Of a stretch of 64,000 bases of DNA, positions 7,613 to 17,224 are shown piece after piece. Each line of letters starts with the position of its first letter. Positions within the stretch are counted from its first letter, which is position 1. The notes under the pieces were generated by a model, which was given only the letters and a program-made list of their open reading frames with translations, ran no database searches and was not told where the DNA came from. Source of the DNA: Chloroflexota bacterium (GTDB lineage Bacteria; Chloroflexota; UBA11872); assembly GCA_026707285.1 (NCBI GenBank), contig JAPOXD010000027.1, positions 1-64,000 on the forward strand. The letters are read 5' to 3'. Both the position numbers and the translations under genes were made by a program.

Positions 7613-9028
7613 CTACGCCTCCGGGTCCGGCGGCTGCATGTGCGCCGCGGGCCAGTGGGCCTCGAATGCCGCCGCGAAGCGCAGCACGTCGGCGTCGGCA
7701 TGGCGGGCGCCGACGATCTGCAGCCCGACGGGGAGACCGTCGCGCGTGACCCCGGCGGGCACGGTGGCCGCCGGCTGGCCGGTCATGTTGAAGGGGTAGA
7801 CGTGGCGGAACCAGCGTTGGGCCCAGACGTTGGGGTCGGCGGGCCTGCCGTCCGGTTCGTCGATCGGGAGCGGGGGCATCAGGAGCGTGGGCGTCACCAC
7901 CACGTCGTGCTGCGCGAAGAGGTCGGCCATCTCATCCCAAAGTCGACGCCGCGCCGACCCGGCCGCCATCATTTCCATGCCCGACACGGCAAGCCCGGCT
8001 TCAGCCGCCGCGAGCAGGCTGGTCTCGCTGACGGCCTGCACCTCGTCCATCCGGTGTCCCACCTGGGCGGCGAGGAGCGTGGTGAACAGCGTGGCCCACT
8101 CGCGCGTCGCGTCGCTGAGCATCGGAGGAACGGTGGCAAGCTCGCATCCAGCCGCGCGAAAGGCGTCGAGCGCGGCCGCGCAGATGTCCACCACTTCCGC
8201 GTCGACCACATCGGCGCCCAGCCGCGGCGCCCACGCCACCCGCGCGCCGTCGACGCCGGCGACCGCCGCCTCGCGGTAGTCGGCCTCGTCGGGCGGCAGC
8301 GTGATCAGGTCGTCCTCGTGCGGCCCCGCGATGATCGCCAGCCCGAGGGCCATGTCCGCCGCCGAGCGCGCCATGGGCCCCAGGTGCGAAACCGCGTCCC
8401 GGCCGCCGACGATGGGCACATACGGCACGCGGCCCAAGGAGGGCTTGTGGCCGAACACGCCGCAACAGCTGGCCGGAATGCGAATGGACCCGCCGCCGTC
8501 CGAGCCGAGCACCAGTGGCACGTAGCCGGCGGCGAGCGCAACGGCGGAACCGCTGCTCGACCCGCCGCAGGTATGCGCGTGACTCCAGGGATTGCGCGTG
8601 GTCGGGCCCATGGGATTGTGGGCGAAGGCCAGGTGTCCGAACTCCGGCATGGCCGTCATGCCGACCACGATGGCGCCGGCTCGTTTGAGGCGCTCGACGG
8701 CCGGCGCGTCGCGCTGGCCCACGTCATCGGCGAAAAGCCGCGAGCCGCGGTGGAACGCCATTCCCCGCACCTGCATCTGCACTTTGACGGCCACCGGCAC
8801 GCCGTGCAGCGGCCCCAGCGAATCGCCGCGGTCCACGGCGGCGTCGGCCTCGGCGGCCGCGGCCAGGGCCCACTCCGGCGCAAGGTCCACGAAGGCGTGG
8901 AGGCGCTCCTCCATCCTTTCGATCCGGTCCAGGCTGGCCGTCACCGCCTCGCGCGAGGTCAACTCGCCGGCGCGAATCCAGCGCGCGATGTCAACGGCGC
9001 GCGCGTAGGCCAGGTCGTCGGGTGACAC
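7613..9028 (-). CDS. Amidase signature family hydrolase
   Basis: Amidase-signature enzyme with a Ser-cisSer-Lys triad: the Lys lies in HGVPVAVKVQ, and the Gly/Ser-rich motif CGGSSSGSAVALAAGYVPLVLG with the following SDGGGSIRIPA is complete. About 471 residues, normal for the family. The GTG at 9026-9028, with a GGAG upstream, begins SPDDLAYARAVDIARWI, where the family usually starts; a TTG at 9058 is the longer option. The family includes aryl-acylamidases, nitrile-pathway amidases and GatA. No gatB or gatC lies nearby, so a catabolic amide hydrolase is more likely. The substrate is unknown. Confidence 0.92.
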   Translation of the reverse strand: MSPDDLAYARAVDIARWIRAGELTSREAVTASLDRIERMEERLHAFVDLAPEWALAAAAEADAAVDRGDSLGPLHGVPVAVKVQMQVRGMAFHRGSRLFADDVGQRDAPAVERLKRAGAIVVGMTAMPEFGHLAFAHNPMGPTTRNPWSHAHTCGGSSSGSAVALAAGYVPLVLGSDGGGSIRIPASCCGVFGHKPSLGRVPYVPIVGGRDAVSHLGPMARSAADMALGLAIIAGPHEDDLITLPPDEADYREAAVAGVDGARVAWAPRLGADVVDAEVVDICAAALDAFRAAGCELATVPPMLSDATREWATLFTTLLAAQVGHRMDEVQAVSETSLLAAAEAGLAVSGMEMMAAGSARRRLWDEMADLFAQHDVVVTPTLLMPPLPIDEPDGRPADPNVWAQRWFRHVYPFNMTGQPAATVPAGVTRDGLPVGLQIVGARHADADVLRFAAAFEAHWPAAHMQPPDPEA

Positions 9029-9188
9029 GGCGGCGGCTCCGAAAGGTCGTTCGACCAAGCGGAGGCGAGTGTAGGAGCCGGCACACCGCGCCGCGAGCCG
9101 GAAGGATATCCTCGCGCAAGTGGCCTCAGGAGACTTGCCGTCACGTGGCTGGTGTCCACTCTCCCGCAGGCGGGCAACGCTAGGACGA

Positions 9189-10757
9189 ATGGATCACGCC
9201 AAGCCCCACGCGCCGTGCGCCAATCCGCGCGGGACGCTACTGAAGTTGCGGTCACTGCGCCGACGCCTGGCGTGGACCGCGGCGCTGGCGCTCATTCTGA
9301 CGGCCACGTGGGCATGCGATCCGTCCGACGACGCGAGACCGGAAGTCGAAGCGCCCGCGGTGGTGGCGGCGATTGTCGGGACGCCGCCCCCGGCTCCGAC
9401 CAGAACCCAGCCGGCGCCTGCGACGGCAGTCCCGACCAGCGTTCGCGCGGAGGTTTCACCCACCGCCGCCGCTGAACTGGTAGCCGCCTCGCCGACACCT
9501 GCACCAACGCCAACGCCGACACCCGGCGTGCTTGCGCCCACGCCGTCGGCGACGCCGACCCCCACGGCCAGGCCACAGCCAGAGTCCCGCGTGGCGCCAG
9601 AGCTCGCGGCGCTGCTGGCGGAGATGGGCCCAAGGCTTGCGGCTTGGCGTGGCCTCGAGCCGTGGGATGTTCCGGCGTCGCTGATGACGCCCGCGGAGTT
9701 TGCGGAGTGGCTGCCCGCCGAGTTTGAGGAGGAGTATCCGGCGGATGAGGCCGCGGCCGATCAGCTGGAATGGGAGCTGCTCGGTCTGATTCGCCCCGAC
9801 CAGAATCTCTACGAGCTGCAATTGGCGCTCTATACCGAGCAAGTTGCGGGCTTCTACGACTCGGAGACCGAGGAGATCGTCATCGTCGGGGACCACGATG
9901 CGGCGGCCCCGATGGTCATCGTGACGCTGGCGCACGAATACGTGCATGCGCTCCAAGACCGCGCGTTCGACCTGGATGCGCTGGAGGAGAGCGTCGAAGG
10001 CAATCAAGATGCCTTGGCCGCCCTTCTGGCGCTTGTCGAAGGCGACGCGACGGTGGCCGAGGTGCAGTACGCCATGCGGCAACTGAGCCGCGAGCAGCTC
10101 GCCGAGTTGGGATCGTACGCGCCGCCGCCGAACAATGCGCTCTCCCGGTCGCCGCCGGCGCTGCAGGCCGTGCTGTTCTTTCCCTATCTATCGGGCCACG
10201 CCTTTGTGACGGCATTGCTGGATGGCGGGTGGCGTGCGGTGGACGCCGCCTATGCCCGATTGCCGGCGTCAACCGAGCAGATATTGCATCCGGCCAAATA
10301 CGCGGCGGGAGAAGCGCCGCTGGATGTCGACCTGCCATCGATGATCGGCCAACTGCCGCCGGGATGGAGCGAGGTACGGCGCGATGTCTTCGGTGAGTTC
10401 ATGCTCAGCGTGTTCCTCGCGAGCGGGAACATTCCCACGGTCGCCACGAATGCGGCCGCGGGCTGGGGCGGCGACGCCTACGCGCTCTATCGGAACGAGC
10501 AGGGCCACGGGCTCCTGACGATGAAGTTTCGCTGGGACTCGAAAGAGGACCTGGACGAATTCTGGACGGCCTTGGTCGCTTTATTCCTGGCAGACGGACT
10601 TGGCCCAGGGCTTGCGAGCGACGACGGCACGACGGCCCAATGGCTGGGAGACGGACGTGCGGCCCACGCCGAGCGTTCGGAGGATTCAGTGGTGTTGATC
10701 ATCGGGCACACCACCATCCTGGTCCGCCTTGCGGCTGCTGTTCTCTCGCCGGGCTAG
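9189..10757 (+). CDS. Lipoprotein with HEXXH metallopeptidase-like domain
   Basis: Secreted lipoprotein. The n-region is basic (LRSLRRRLAW), followed by a hydrophobic stretch and a lipobox ending TATWAC near residue 43. A low-complexity Pro/Thr linker (repeated PTPAPTPTP type) follows to about residue 135. The globular part carries TLAHEYVHALQDR with H249-E-Y-V-H253, a zinc-metallopeptidase HEXXH motif, and EGDATVAE about 30 residues later, as in gluzincin-like peptidases with a downstream Glu. I chose the ATG at 9189, which gives a short n-region; an upstream start at 9120 would place 23 unneeded residues before it. The substrate is unknown. Confidence 0.8.
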   Translation: MDHAKPHAPCANPRGTLLKLRSLRRRLAWTAALALILTATWACDPSDDARPEVEAPAVVAAIVGTPPPAPTRTQPAPATAVPTSVRAEVSPTAAAELVAASPTPAPTPTPTPGVLAPTPSATPTPTARPQPESRVAPELAALLAEMGPRLAAWRGLEPWDVPASLMTPAEFAEWLPAEFEEEYPADEAAADQLEWELLGLIRPDQNLYELQLALYTEQVAGFYDSETEEIVIVGDHDAAAPMVIVTLAHEYVHALQDRAFDLDALEESVEGNQDALAALLALVEGDATVAEVQYAMRQLSREQLAELGSYAPPPNNALSRSPPALQAVLFFPYLSGHAFVTALLDGGWRAVDAAYARLPASTEQILHPAKYAAGEAPLDVDLPSMIGQLPPGWSEVRRDVFGEFMLSVFLASGNIPTVATNAAAGWGGDAYALYRNEQGHGLLTMKFRWDSKEDLDEFWTALVALFLADGLGPGLASDDGTTAQWLGDGRAAHAERSEDSVVLIIGHTTILVRLAAAVLSPG

Positions 10758-10906
10758 GCGTTGCGGACGGAGTAGCGCCTGCCAGGTGCCGGAGTCTAGA
10801 GACGCACCGCGAAAGCGCGTGGGACGGCAGCCCCTTGACGGATTTGGCCCCATGTCGCGGCGAGCCGGGGATATCATTCGCGCGACCACTGCTTCAGGGA
10901 CGCGAA

Positions 10907-11920
10907 ATGGACCATGTCGAGTCGGTGGGACCGGACACGAGTCCACCGCGGCGGTTGACCGCCGACGAATCGGCGATGGTCGACAACGTGATGCGCCAGT
11001 GCCTGGCCGTGGCCGCCGACGACCGGGTGGTGATTGTGAGTGATCCCCCGAAGCGGGCTATCGGCGAGCTGTTCTACGCCGGCGCGCTGCGGCGCGCGCG
11101 CGACGCGACGCTGCTGGTAATGCCGGTGGCAGAGCGCCACGGCAGCGAGCCGCCGCCGGATGTGGCCGAGGCCATGCGCGCCGCGACGGTTTGCGTGCTA
11201 CCCACGTCGAAGTCGCTCACGCACACTCGCGCGCGCACGGCGGCGACCGACGCCGGCGCCCGGGTGGCGAGCATGCCGTCCATCACCTACGAGATGGCCA
11301 TGCGGACGCTGGCGGCGGACTACTCGGCCATTGCGCGCGAGTCGGAAGAGCTGGCGGCCATCTTGAGCGGTGGCGCGGAAGTGACGCTCACCTCACCCAG
11401 CGGCTGCGATCTGACCTTCAGCGCCGTGGGACGGGACGGGCTGGCCGACACGGGACATTTCACGTCGCCCGGCGACATGGGCAACCTGCCGGCGGGCGAG
11501 GCGTTCATTGCGCCGGTGGAGGGCACCGCGACCGGAACCGTGGTGATCGACGCGGCCTCGATGATCGAGGACGTACTGCCGGATCCGCCGATGCGCATCA
11601 TCGTGCGGGACGGACTGGCTGCGGCCGTGGACGGGTCCGGCGCCGCCCAGCTCGAGGCGGTGTTCGCGGAGGTGGGCGAGGGAGCGCGAAACCTCGCGGA
11701 GCTTGGGATCGGCACCAATCCCAATGCCCGGCTCAGCGGAAACGTCCTTGAAGCCGAGAAAGTGGCGGGCACGGCGCACGTGGCGCTGGGCGCGAGCCTT
11801 CACATTGGTGGCACCGTTGACGTGCCGTTTCATCAGGACGGCGTGATCGCGCGTCCGACCGTTCACGTCGACGGCCGACTAATCCTGCAGGACGGTCAGC
11901 GGGTGCCGCTCGCCGGATAG
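10907..11920 (+). CDS. M29-type aminopeptidase / leucyl aminopeptidase family protein
   Basis: A 337-residue protein resembling thermophilic M29 aminopeptidases and the related NicX-like dioxygenases. The family core segment GNLPAGEAFIAPVEGTATGTVVID (~198-221) holds a predicted metal-binding Glu, followed by RNLAELGIGTNPNARL with another Glu, then GTAHVALGAS and VPFHQDG, which carry the metal His and Asp positions. The ATG at 10907 begins MDHVESVGPD; the frame is open much further upstream, but that part lies inside the previous gene. Peptidase versus ring-cleaving dioxygenase cannot be decided from the sequence alone. Confidence 0.82.
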   Translation: MDHVESVGPDTSPPRRLTADESAMVDNVMRQCLAVAADDRVVIVSDPPKRAIGELFYAGALRRARDATLLVMPVAERHGSEPPPDVAEAMRAATVCVLPTSKSLTHTRARTAATDAGARVASMPSITYEMAMRTLAADYSAIARESEELAAILSGGAEVTLTSPSGCDLTFSAVGRDGLADTGHFTSPGDMGNLPAGEAFIAPVEGTATGTVVIDAASMIEDVLPDPPMRIIVRDGLAAAVDGSGAAQLEAVFAEVGEGARNLAELGIGTNPNARLSGNVLEAEKVAGTAHVALGASLHIGGTVDVPFHQDGVIARPTVHVDGRLILQDGQRVPLAG

Positions 11921-11962
11921 GCGCACGGTTTCCGCCAACGCCACTAGAATCGCGGGCCTGCC

Positions 11963-12862
11963 ATGAGAAGGCCTTCAGCCACGCCACACGACCGCGCCGC
12001 GCCGGTTGCGCGCATCTCGCTTCGAGCCGTGGCGGTCATCGCGATCCTTGGCGCGATGCTGGGAGCCTGTGACCTGCCGGGCGTGCCAGCCACGACGGCC
12101 CGCCCTCCGGCCACGGTCACGCCGGACCCGACTCCCACCTGGACGCCAATTCCGTTTGCCACCGCCACGCCGACCCCCACGCCGTCCGTAGCCGCCACGC
12201 CGTCTCCGGCGCCTGCGCCCGTGCAGCCGACGACCCCGGCGGCTTCGCCGGCGGTCGAGCCGTCACCGGCACCGACAACATCGCCGACCATTCCGCCGAC
12301 GCCGACGGGTCCGGTGCCGCCCACCGATGCCGAGTTGCTGGCGCTGCTCCCGGGTCCGGGCGACTTGCCGGACGACCCCGCATTGACGGTGCTCCAGCCC
12401 GGCGCCGGCGAAATCACGGCCGATGCGGTGGGCTTGGCCAACCAGTTTCTCGACCCACTGGTCGTGCGGCGCGGTGAACCGTTCTTGCTTGCGCTTGTGC
12501 TGGTGGGGCGCGCCGTTGAGCCCGTGGACGCGCGAGTGGTCGAGGGCATCATCGAGCGACCGGATACCTTTCTCGAAAGCCTGGCGCTCGGCCTGGTGGC
12601 AGGACTTCAGGCGGCGGCACGGGCGGCGGAAGTCACCGAGCTTGAGTCGCTCCCGCCGCCCGGCATCGGCGCCGCCTCGGGCGCCGCTCGCACGCGCGTG
12701 GCGAGCGGCGGCGACATCTACGAGGCTCGTCTGGCCGTCGCCGTCCGCGACGGCGTCGCCGGGATCGTGATTCAGATCGCGAGAATCGATGACACGGCTG
12801 AGTTGCTCGACGCGGTGAGCATCCTGCGGCGCGTGGTGGAAACGGACCTCGTGCGCGGATGA
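11963..12862 (+). CDS. Lipoprotein of unknown function with Pro/Thr-rich linker
   Basis: No recognised function. The N-terminus has a basic stretch, then the hydrophobic run AVAVIAILGAMLGAC ending in a lipobox cysteine near residue 36. A ~75-residue Pro/Thr/Ala linker follows, of the same style as in the lipoproteins at 9189-10757 and 28501-30405. The last ~185 residues look like one compact alpha/beta domain (ADAVGLANQFLDPLVV ... VAVRDGVAGIVIQIARIDDTAELLDAVSILRRVVETD), a layout seen in surface-exposed or ligand-sensing lipoproteins. It lies just upstream of a two-component system, about 125 bases away, but nothing shows a functional link. Confidence 0.75.
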   Translation: MRRPSATPHDRAAPVARISLRAVAVIAILGAMLGACDLPGVPATTARPPATVTPDPTPTWTPIPFATATPTPTPSVAATPSPAPAPVQPTTPAASPAVEPSPAPTTSPTIPPTPTGPVPPTDAELLALLPGPGDLPDDPALTVLQPGAGEITADAVGLANQFLDPLVVRRGEPFLLALVLVGRAVEPVDARVVEGIIERPDTFLESLALGLVAGLQAAARAAEVTELESLPPPGIGAASGAARTRVASGGDIYEARLAVAVRDGVAGIVIQIARIDDTAELLDAVSILRRVVETDLVRG

Positions 12863-12988
12863 GGCCCGGATCACTACACTGATACGAGGCAGTCAGATGC
12901 AGAGTGGCATGGTGCCAGGGCCGAGGCACGGTGACATCGGGCGGCGCGCCGGCGCTGCCGTGTCTCCGTCGCGATAGGTTGGCGGCCG

Positions 12989-13690
12989 GTGGCGCGCACT
13001 GACGTTGAGCCCACTCCCCGGATCCTGGCGGTTGATGACGATCCGGCGATCCTGGATATGCTGCGACGCGGCCTGGGCATCGAGGGGTTCGACGTGCGCG
13101 TGGCCTCCGACGGCGCGCAGGCGCTCGAGGCCATCAACGCCGGGGCAGCCGACGTGGTGATCCTGGACGTGATGATGCCGGGACTCGACGGCTTCGACGT
13201 GCTCCACCAGGTTCGGGCGAAGAATGACGTTCCAGTCCTGTTCCTCACGGCGCGGGATCGCGTGGCGGACCGCATCCGCGGCCTGGACGCCGGGGCCGAC
13301 GACTACCTGCCGAAGCCCTTCGCTTTCGGCGAGCTGGTGGCCCGCGTGCGAGCCCTGCTGCGCCGGCACGGGCCGGCCGAGCGCCGGGTGCTGTCCTTCG
13401 ACGGCGTGCAGATGGACCTCGGGTCGCGGCAGGTCACCGCGATGGGCGAGCCCCTGAGCCTGACGCAGACCGAGTTCGAGCTCTTGCGCGCGTTGATGGA
13501 GCAGCCGGGCCGCGTGCTCACACGGTCGGAGTTGCTCGACCGGATGTGGGGCTACGAGCCGAGGGCCGTGTCCAACGTGGTGGACGTGTACGTCGGCTAC
13601 CTCAGACGCAAGCTCGAAACGGCTGACCACCCACGCCTGATTCACACGGTGCGGGGCGTCGGCTACGTGCTGCGAAAGGCGACCGCGTGA
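12989..13690 (+). CDS. OmpR/PhoB-family response regulator
   Basis: DNA-binding response regulator. Receiver domain: acidic pocket VDDDP, phospho-acceptor Asp in VVILDVMMPGLDG, conserved Thr in LFLTARD, and Lys in YLPKPF. A winged-helix domain of OmpR type follows (LTQTEFELLRALMEQPGRVLTRSELLDRMWG ... VDVYVGYLRRKLE). The start is a GTG at 12989. Its stop overlaps the GTG of the histidine kinase gene by 4 bases, so the two proteins almost certainly form one signalling pair. The signal and target genes are unknown. Confidence 0.95.
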   Translation: MARTDVEPTPRILAVDDDPAILDMLRRGLGIEGFDVRVASDGAQALEAINAGAADVVILDVMMPGLDGFDVLHQVRAKNDVPVLFLTARDRVADRIRGLDAGADDYLPKPFAFGELVARVRALLRRHGPAERRVLSFDGVQMDLGSRQVTAMGEPLSLTQTEFELLRALMEQPGRVLTRSELLDRMWGYEPRAVSNVVDVYVGYLRRKLETADHPRLIHTVRGVGYVLRKATA

Positions 13691-15126
13691 GTATCCGGCT
13701 CAAGCTGGCGCTGTGGTACGTGGGCTTTGTGGTGGCCACGGTGCTCGGGTTTGGGCTGCTGCTGCACTTTCTCCTGGCGGCGCGGGTGCGAAGCGAAGTG
13801 GACGTGGCGCTGCAAGGCCGCGCGGGTCACGTGCTGGAGCTCGGTGAGGCCGGCCAGCCGGTCGCGGGCGTGCAAGCGACGCTTCCCCTCCTGCCGGACG
13901 CGATCACGACGGAGCTGGCGCAACCCGACATCTACCACCAATTCGTGAGCCCGTCCGGCATGCCCGAAATGACGTCGGCGAATCTGCGAGGACGGCAGCT
14001 CCCCGTGACTCCGGGGGTGTACGAGGCGCTGCGCACGGGAGAAGAGCAGTTCGAGGACGTGCGCTTGCAGGACGGCACCCGCATGCGCGTCCTGATTGCT
14101 CCGATCGTGTGGCAGGGCGAAATCGAGGGGGTGCTGCAGGTCGCGAGCTCGGTCGACGTCGCCGAGGGCGCCATTCTGCCGTTCCATGGCTATCTGCTCG
14201 GCGGGATGGCCGGCGTGGTTGCCGTGGCCCTGGTGAGCGGCTTGTACCTCACGCGCAAGTCCATGAACCCGGTCAAGGCCCTGACGCGCACCGCGGAGGC
14301 GATCTACCAGGTCGGGGACCTCAGCCGACGGATCGAGGTCGGGAAGGGCGGGGACGAAATCAAGACGCTGGGCCGGACGTTCAATCGAATGCTCGACTCG
14401 ATCGAGCAACTGGTGACCTCGCAGCACCGCTTTCTGGCCGACGCATCGCACGAGCTGAAAACGCCGCTGACGGTGATACGCGGCAATGCCGAGATCCTGT
14501 GCCGCGGCGCGGCATCGGGCGCGGACGATGAGGCCGCGGACGCGATCCTGCGCGAAGCCACGCGCATGCAGCGGATCGTGGACGACCTGTTGGCCATCGC
14601 TGAGCTGGACGCCGCGACGGAAATGCGGTTCGAGCCGGTGGAGGTGCGCGCGCTGGCCGAGCGAGCCGTCCACGACCTCGAACCGCTGGCGGGGAGCCGC
14701 GAGCTGTGGGTGCGGGGGGACGGCGAGGTGCTGATCTCCGGGGACGTGGACAGGCTCGAACGTGTGGTGCGAAACCTGGTGCAGAACGCCATTGCGGCGA
14801 CGGAACCCGCGGGCCGGATCGAGGTTGACGTGCGACGACACAACGGCATGGCGCGGCTGGTGGTGGCGGACGACGGCCGCGGAATCGATCCCGAGCACGT
14901 GCCCCACATCTTCGAACGGTTCTATCGGGTGGATCCCTCGCGGTCGCGCGCGACCGGCGGCACCGGGCTGGGCCTGACGATCGTCAAGCGCGTGGCCGAA
15001 GCGCACGGCGGCAGCGTGGAGGCCGGACGCAGCGAGCTTGGCGGCGCGGTTTTCGAGGTGCGACTCCCCGCGGACGGTCACGCCAGCTCGGCGGACGACC
15101 GCGCGAACGTGAGATATCACATCTGA
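13687..15126 (+). CDS. Two-component sensor histidine kinase
   Basis: Membrane sensor kinase paired with the response regulator just upstream (GTGA overlap). Order: TM1 ~7-32, an extracellular sensor region ~33-165, TM2 ~168-190, HAMP ~190-243, HisKA with the phospho-acceptor His in DASHELKTPLTVIRG, then HATPase_c with N box (NLVQNAIAA), G1 (ADDGRGID), F box (FERFYRVD) and G2 (GGTGLGLTIV). All motifs are intact. This is the domain plan of PrrB/MprB/BaeS-like kinases. The ligand sensed by the ~130-residue outer domain is not apparent. Confidence 0.95.
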   Translation: MSIRLKLALWYVGFVVATVLGFGLLLHFLLAARVRSEVDVALQGRAGHVLELGEAGQPVAGVQATLPLLPDAITTELAQPDIYHQFVSPSGMPEMTSANLRGRQLPVTPGVYEALRTGEEQFEDVRLQDGTRMRVLIAPIVWQGEIEGVLQVASSVDVAEGAILPFHGYLLGGMAGVVAVALVSGLYLTRKSMNPVKALTRTAEAIYQVGDLSRRIEVGKGGDEIKTLGRTFNRMLDSIEQLVTSQHRFLADASHELKTPLTVIRGNAEILCRGAASGADDEAADAILREATRMQRIVDDLLAIAELDAATEMRFEPVEVRALAERAVHDLEPLAGSRELWVRGDGEVLISGDVDRLERVVRNLVQNAIAATEPAGRIEVDVRRHNGMARLVVADDGRGIDPEHVPHIFERFYRVDPSRSRATGGTGLGLTIVKRVAEAHGGSVEAGRSELGGAVFEVRLPADGHASSADDRANVRYHI

Positions 15127-15251
15127 TCCACGGGCCTCGCTGGAGCCCGCGGCACGTCCTCACCTGATTTTCATGATTCGGTCCGGTTGTCGGCCTATGC
15201 TCCAGCTGACGCGGCGGACGTCGCCCGTGCTAAACGGAGGAGTGGTCGACA

Positions 15252-15923
15252 ATGACGTCGAACACTGACGGAGACCGGACCGTGGGCGCGAAGCTCATGG
15301 CTAACCTGCGCGCGGAAGGCGCGCACCCGGCGAACTATCGCGCCGGCGACCTCGTGATGGATCCGGCCGTGGACCGTCCGCGGGTCGGCATCGTGTGCGA
15401 TGGGGCAATCACCGTCTGGCGCCTGAGCCCGAAGGGCAAACAGCTCGCCACGGCCTCGCTGCGGCAGGGGGATTGGTTCGAGAACCTCTTCCCCAGCGAG
15501 ACCTACGAGCGCACGTTCATCGAGGCCGATGCGCCGGCGCACGTGGCCTGGCTCGAAGGGGCCGCCTTTCAGCGTTTGCTGCGAAAGTACCCAAGCTTCA
15601 GCGTCGAGCTCGTTCGATCGCAGATTCGGCGCTTGGCCGCGGTCGAGACTCGGGCGAGCCACACCGCCTTGGCCAGCGTGGCCGACTCGGTGGCGCTGGC
15701 CCTGCTGCAAATGGCCGAACGCGAGGGCACCACGGACCTGGAAGTGACGCACGAGGAGCTGGCGCAGCGTCTCGGCACGGTGCGGGAAAGCGTGAGCCTG
15801 GCCATCAGCACGCTGCGGCGGGCGGGCGCCCTGGCGCCCGCGCAAGGGCGCAAGCGGCTGATATCCATTTTGAGCCTCTCGAAGCTTCAGCAGCTTCTGG
15901 GCTACTACCCCTCGGGCACGTAG
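15252..15923 (+). CDS. Crp/Fnr-family transcriptional regulator
   Basis: A 223-residue CRP/FNR-type regulator: N-terminal cyclic-nucleotide-binding-like beta barrel (YRAGDLVMDPA ... GDWFENLFPS), a dimerisation helix, and a C-terminal HTH (THEELAQRLGTVRESVSLAISTLRRAGAL) of HTH_CRP type. No cluster of N-terminal cysteines is present, so it is not an FNR-like [4Fe-4S] sensor, and the phosphate-binding R-S/T-A motif for cAMP is not obvious. AACGGAGGAG sits a few bases before the ATG. The gene converges on the GET3-like gene, with a hairpin between the two. Confidence 0.9.
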   Translation: MTSNTDGDRTVGAKLMANLRAEGAHPANYRAGDLVMDPAVDRPRVGIVCDGAITVWRLSPKGKQLATASLRQGDWFENLFPSETYERTFIEADAPAHVAWLEGAAFQRLLRKYPSFSVELVRSQIRRLAAVETRASHTALASVADSVALALLQMAEREGTTDLEVTHEELAQRLGTVRESVSLAISTLRRAGALAPAQGRKRLISILSLSKLQQLLGYYPSGT

Positions 15924-15963
15924 CCCACGCCCGTTCGGCCGGCGGCCGAATGGGAAGCTTCAG

Positions 15964-15991
15964 GCGCCCAGGCGGTCCCCCGCCTGGGCGC
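15964..15991. terminator. Bidirectional hairpin terminator candidate
   Basis: Perfect 12-base-pair stem GCGCCCAGGCGG / CCGCCTGGGCGC with a TCCC loop, placed exactly between the converging crp-like and arsA-like genes. It ends directly at the arsA-like stop codon. There is no long T run, so termination strength is uncertain. Confidence 0.7.
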
Positions 15992-17224
15992 TTAGCTCGT
16001 TTTCGGCGGCAAGGCGGAGTCTGACGGCAACTCTGCGGCGGAGCGCGGCACGAACCTGATTCGCAGCTGGCCGTCCTCGAGCCGCGCCCGCTGATGCTCC
16101 ATGCGGGCCAGGGCCCGCGGCAGGACGATGTTGCGCCGCGCCGCGCCCATGCGCACGACCAGCTCGTCCCCGCGGCGGATCAGCGCCGCGTCGCGGCGGT
16201 CGATGAAAGGGGCCGGGATCTGAAACTCAAACTCGCCGTCGATCTGGGCAATGTGATAGGGGCGCTCGCGCACCAGGACGGCCGCCGGATCCTCATCGCC
16301 GTGCATCAGCTCCCCCATCGCCCGCAGCCGGTCGAGCCCGACCACTTCCTCCGGAAACTGCGGGATCTCCAGGACGGGCACGGGATCGAACATGGAGTGG
16401 ATTTCACGCATATAGCGCTGCTGCATGCGGCGCCAGCTGGCGGCAAAGTCTCCCGTGGCCTCCGCGGGGACGAGACGGTTCACCACCAGCGCGTCGGTGA
16501 TGTGGTCGTACAGCGTCAGGTAGGTGAAGCTCCGCTGGGCCTCGCGGATGACCATCTTTTCCGGATTCACCACGATCCTGACCGTCGATTGGCCCGGCCG
16601 CGTGAGCAACACCCGCAGCTTCTCCAGCTCTTCGACCAGCTCGCCCATGGCAACGAAGACGGAATCCTCGGGCAGCGGCAGATCGGTGACCCGCCGCGCC
16701 ATCGGGCGAACCATGCGCGCGAGCTGGCGATTGATCGGCAGCAGCTTGTCCATCCACCAACGCCCGACCTCGGGAAACGCCAGCAGACGCAGTGTCTCCC
16801 CGGTGGGCGCGCAGTCCACGATCACCACGTCGAAGTCACCCGAGTCGACGTGACGAGTGATCCAGAGCAGATTGGCCAGCTCTTCCATGCCCGGGAGCAC
16901 GGCGATCTCTTCAGCCAGGAGGTCGTTGACGCCCCGCCACGTCAGCAGCGCCTCGAACCAGGACTGGACCGTGCCCCAATAGGTTTCGAGGTTGTAGTAG
17001 ATGTCGCATTCCTGCGCCCACAGTCGCTCGGTCACTTTGATGGGCTCGGGGCCGAGCGGCTGGTCCAGGGAGTCGCCGAGGCTATGCGCGGCGTCGGTGC
17101 TGAGGACGATGGTTCGCGCGCCGCGCTCCGCACAGCGCAAGGCGGTCGCGGCGGCGACGCTGGTCTTGCCCACCCCGCCCTTGCCGGTGTAGAGGATGAC
17201 GCGGGCGTCGCTAGCGGGTGGCAA
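15992..17224 (-). CDS. GET3/ArsA-family ATPase
   Basis: Anion-transporting/GET3-type P-loop ATPase. The deviant Walker A GKGGVGKTS is near the N-terminus, with the switch motifs STDAAHSLGD and VIVDCAPTGETLRLL. A C-terminal HSP20-like beta domain (~340-405) is as in the bacterial ArsA-like ATPases of unknown role. The TTG at 17222-17224 gives ~410 residues and overlaps the selD stop by 14 bases; the longer frame to 17347 adds a low-quality basic extension inside selD. No arsB, arsR or arsC lies nearby, so arsenite export is not supported. A role in targeting membrane proteins is possible but inferred. Confidence 0.88.
   Translation of the reverse strand: MPPASDARVILYTGKGGVGKTSVAAATALRCAERGARTIVLSTDAAHSLGDSLDQPLGPEPIKVTERLWAQECDIYYNLETYWGTVQSWFEALLTWRGVNDLLAEEIAVLPGMEELANLLWITRHVDSGDFDVVIVDCAPTGETLRLLAFPEVGRWWMDKLLPINRQLARMVRPMARRVTDLPLPEDSVFVAMGELVEELEKLRVLLTRPGQSTVRIVVNPEKMVIREAQRSFTYLTLYDHITDALVVNRLVPAEATGDFAASWRRMQQRYMREIHSMFDPVPVLEIPQFPEEVVGLDRLRAMGELMHGDEDPAAVLVRERPYHIAQIDGEFEFQIPAPFIDRRDAALIRRGDELVVRMGAARRNIVLPRALARMEHQRARLEDGQLRIRFVPRSAAELPSDSALPPKTS

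Noticed and set aside
15992-17224. Arsenite resistance operon (ArsA ATPase)
   Set aside because: No arsB, arsC, arsD or ars operator lies near. The GET3-like C-terminal domain and its selD neighbour do not support an ars function.
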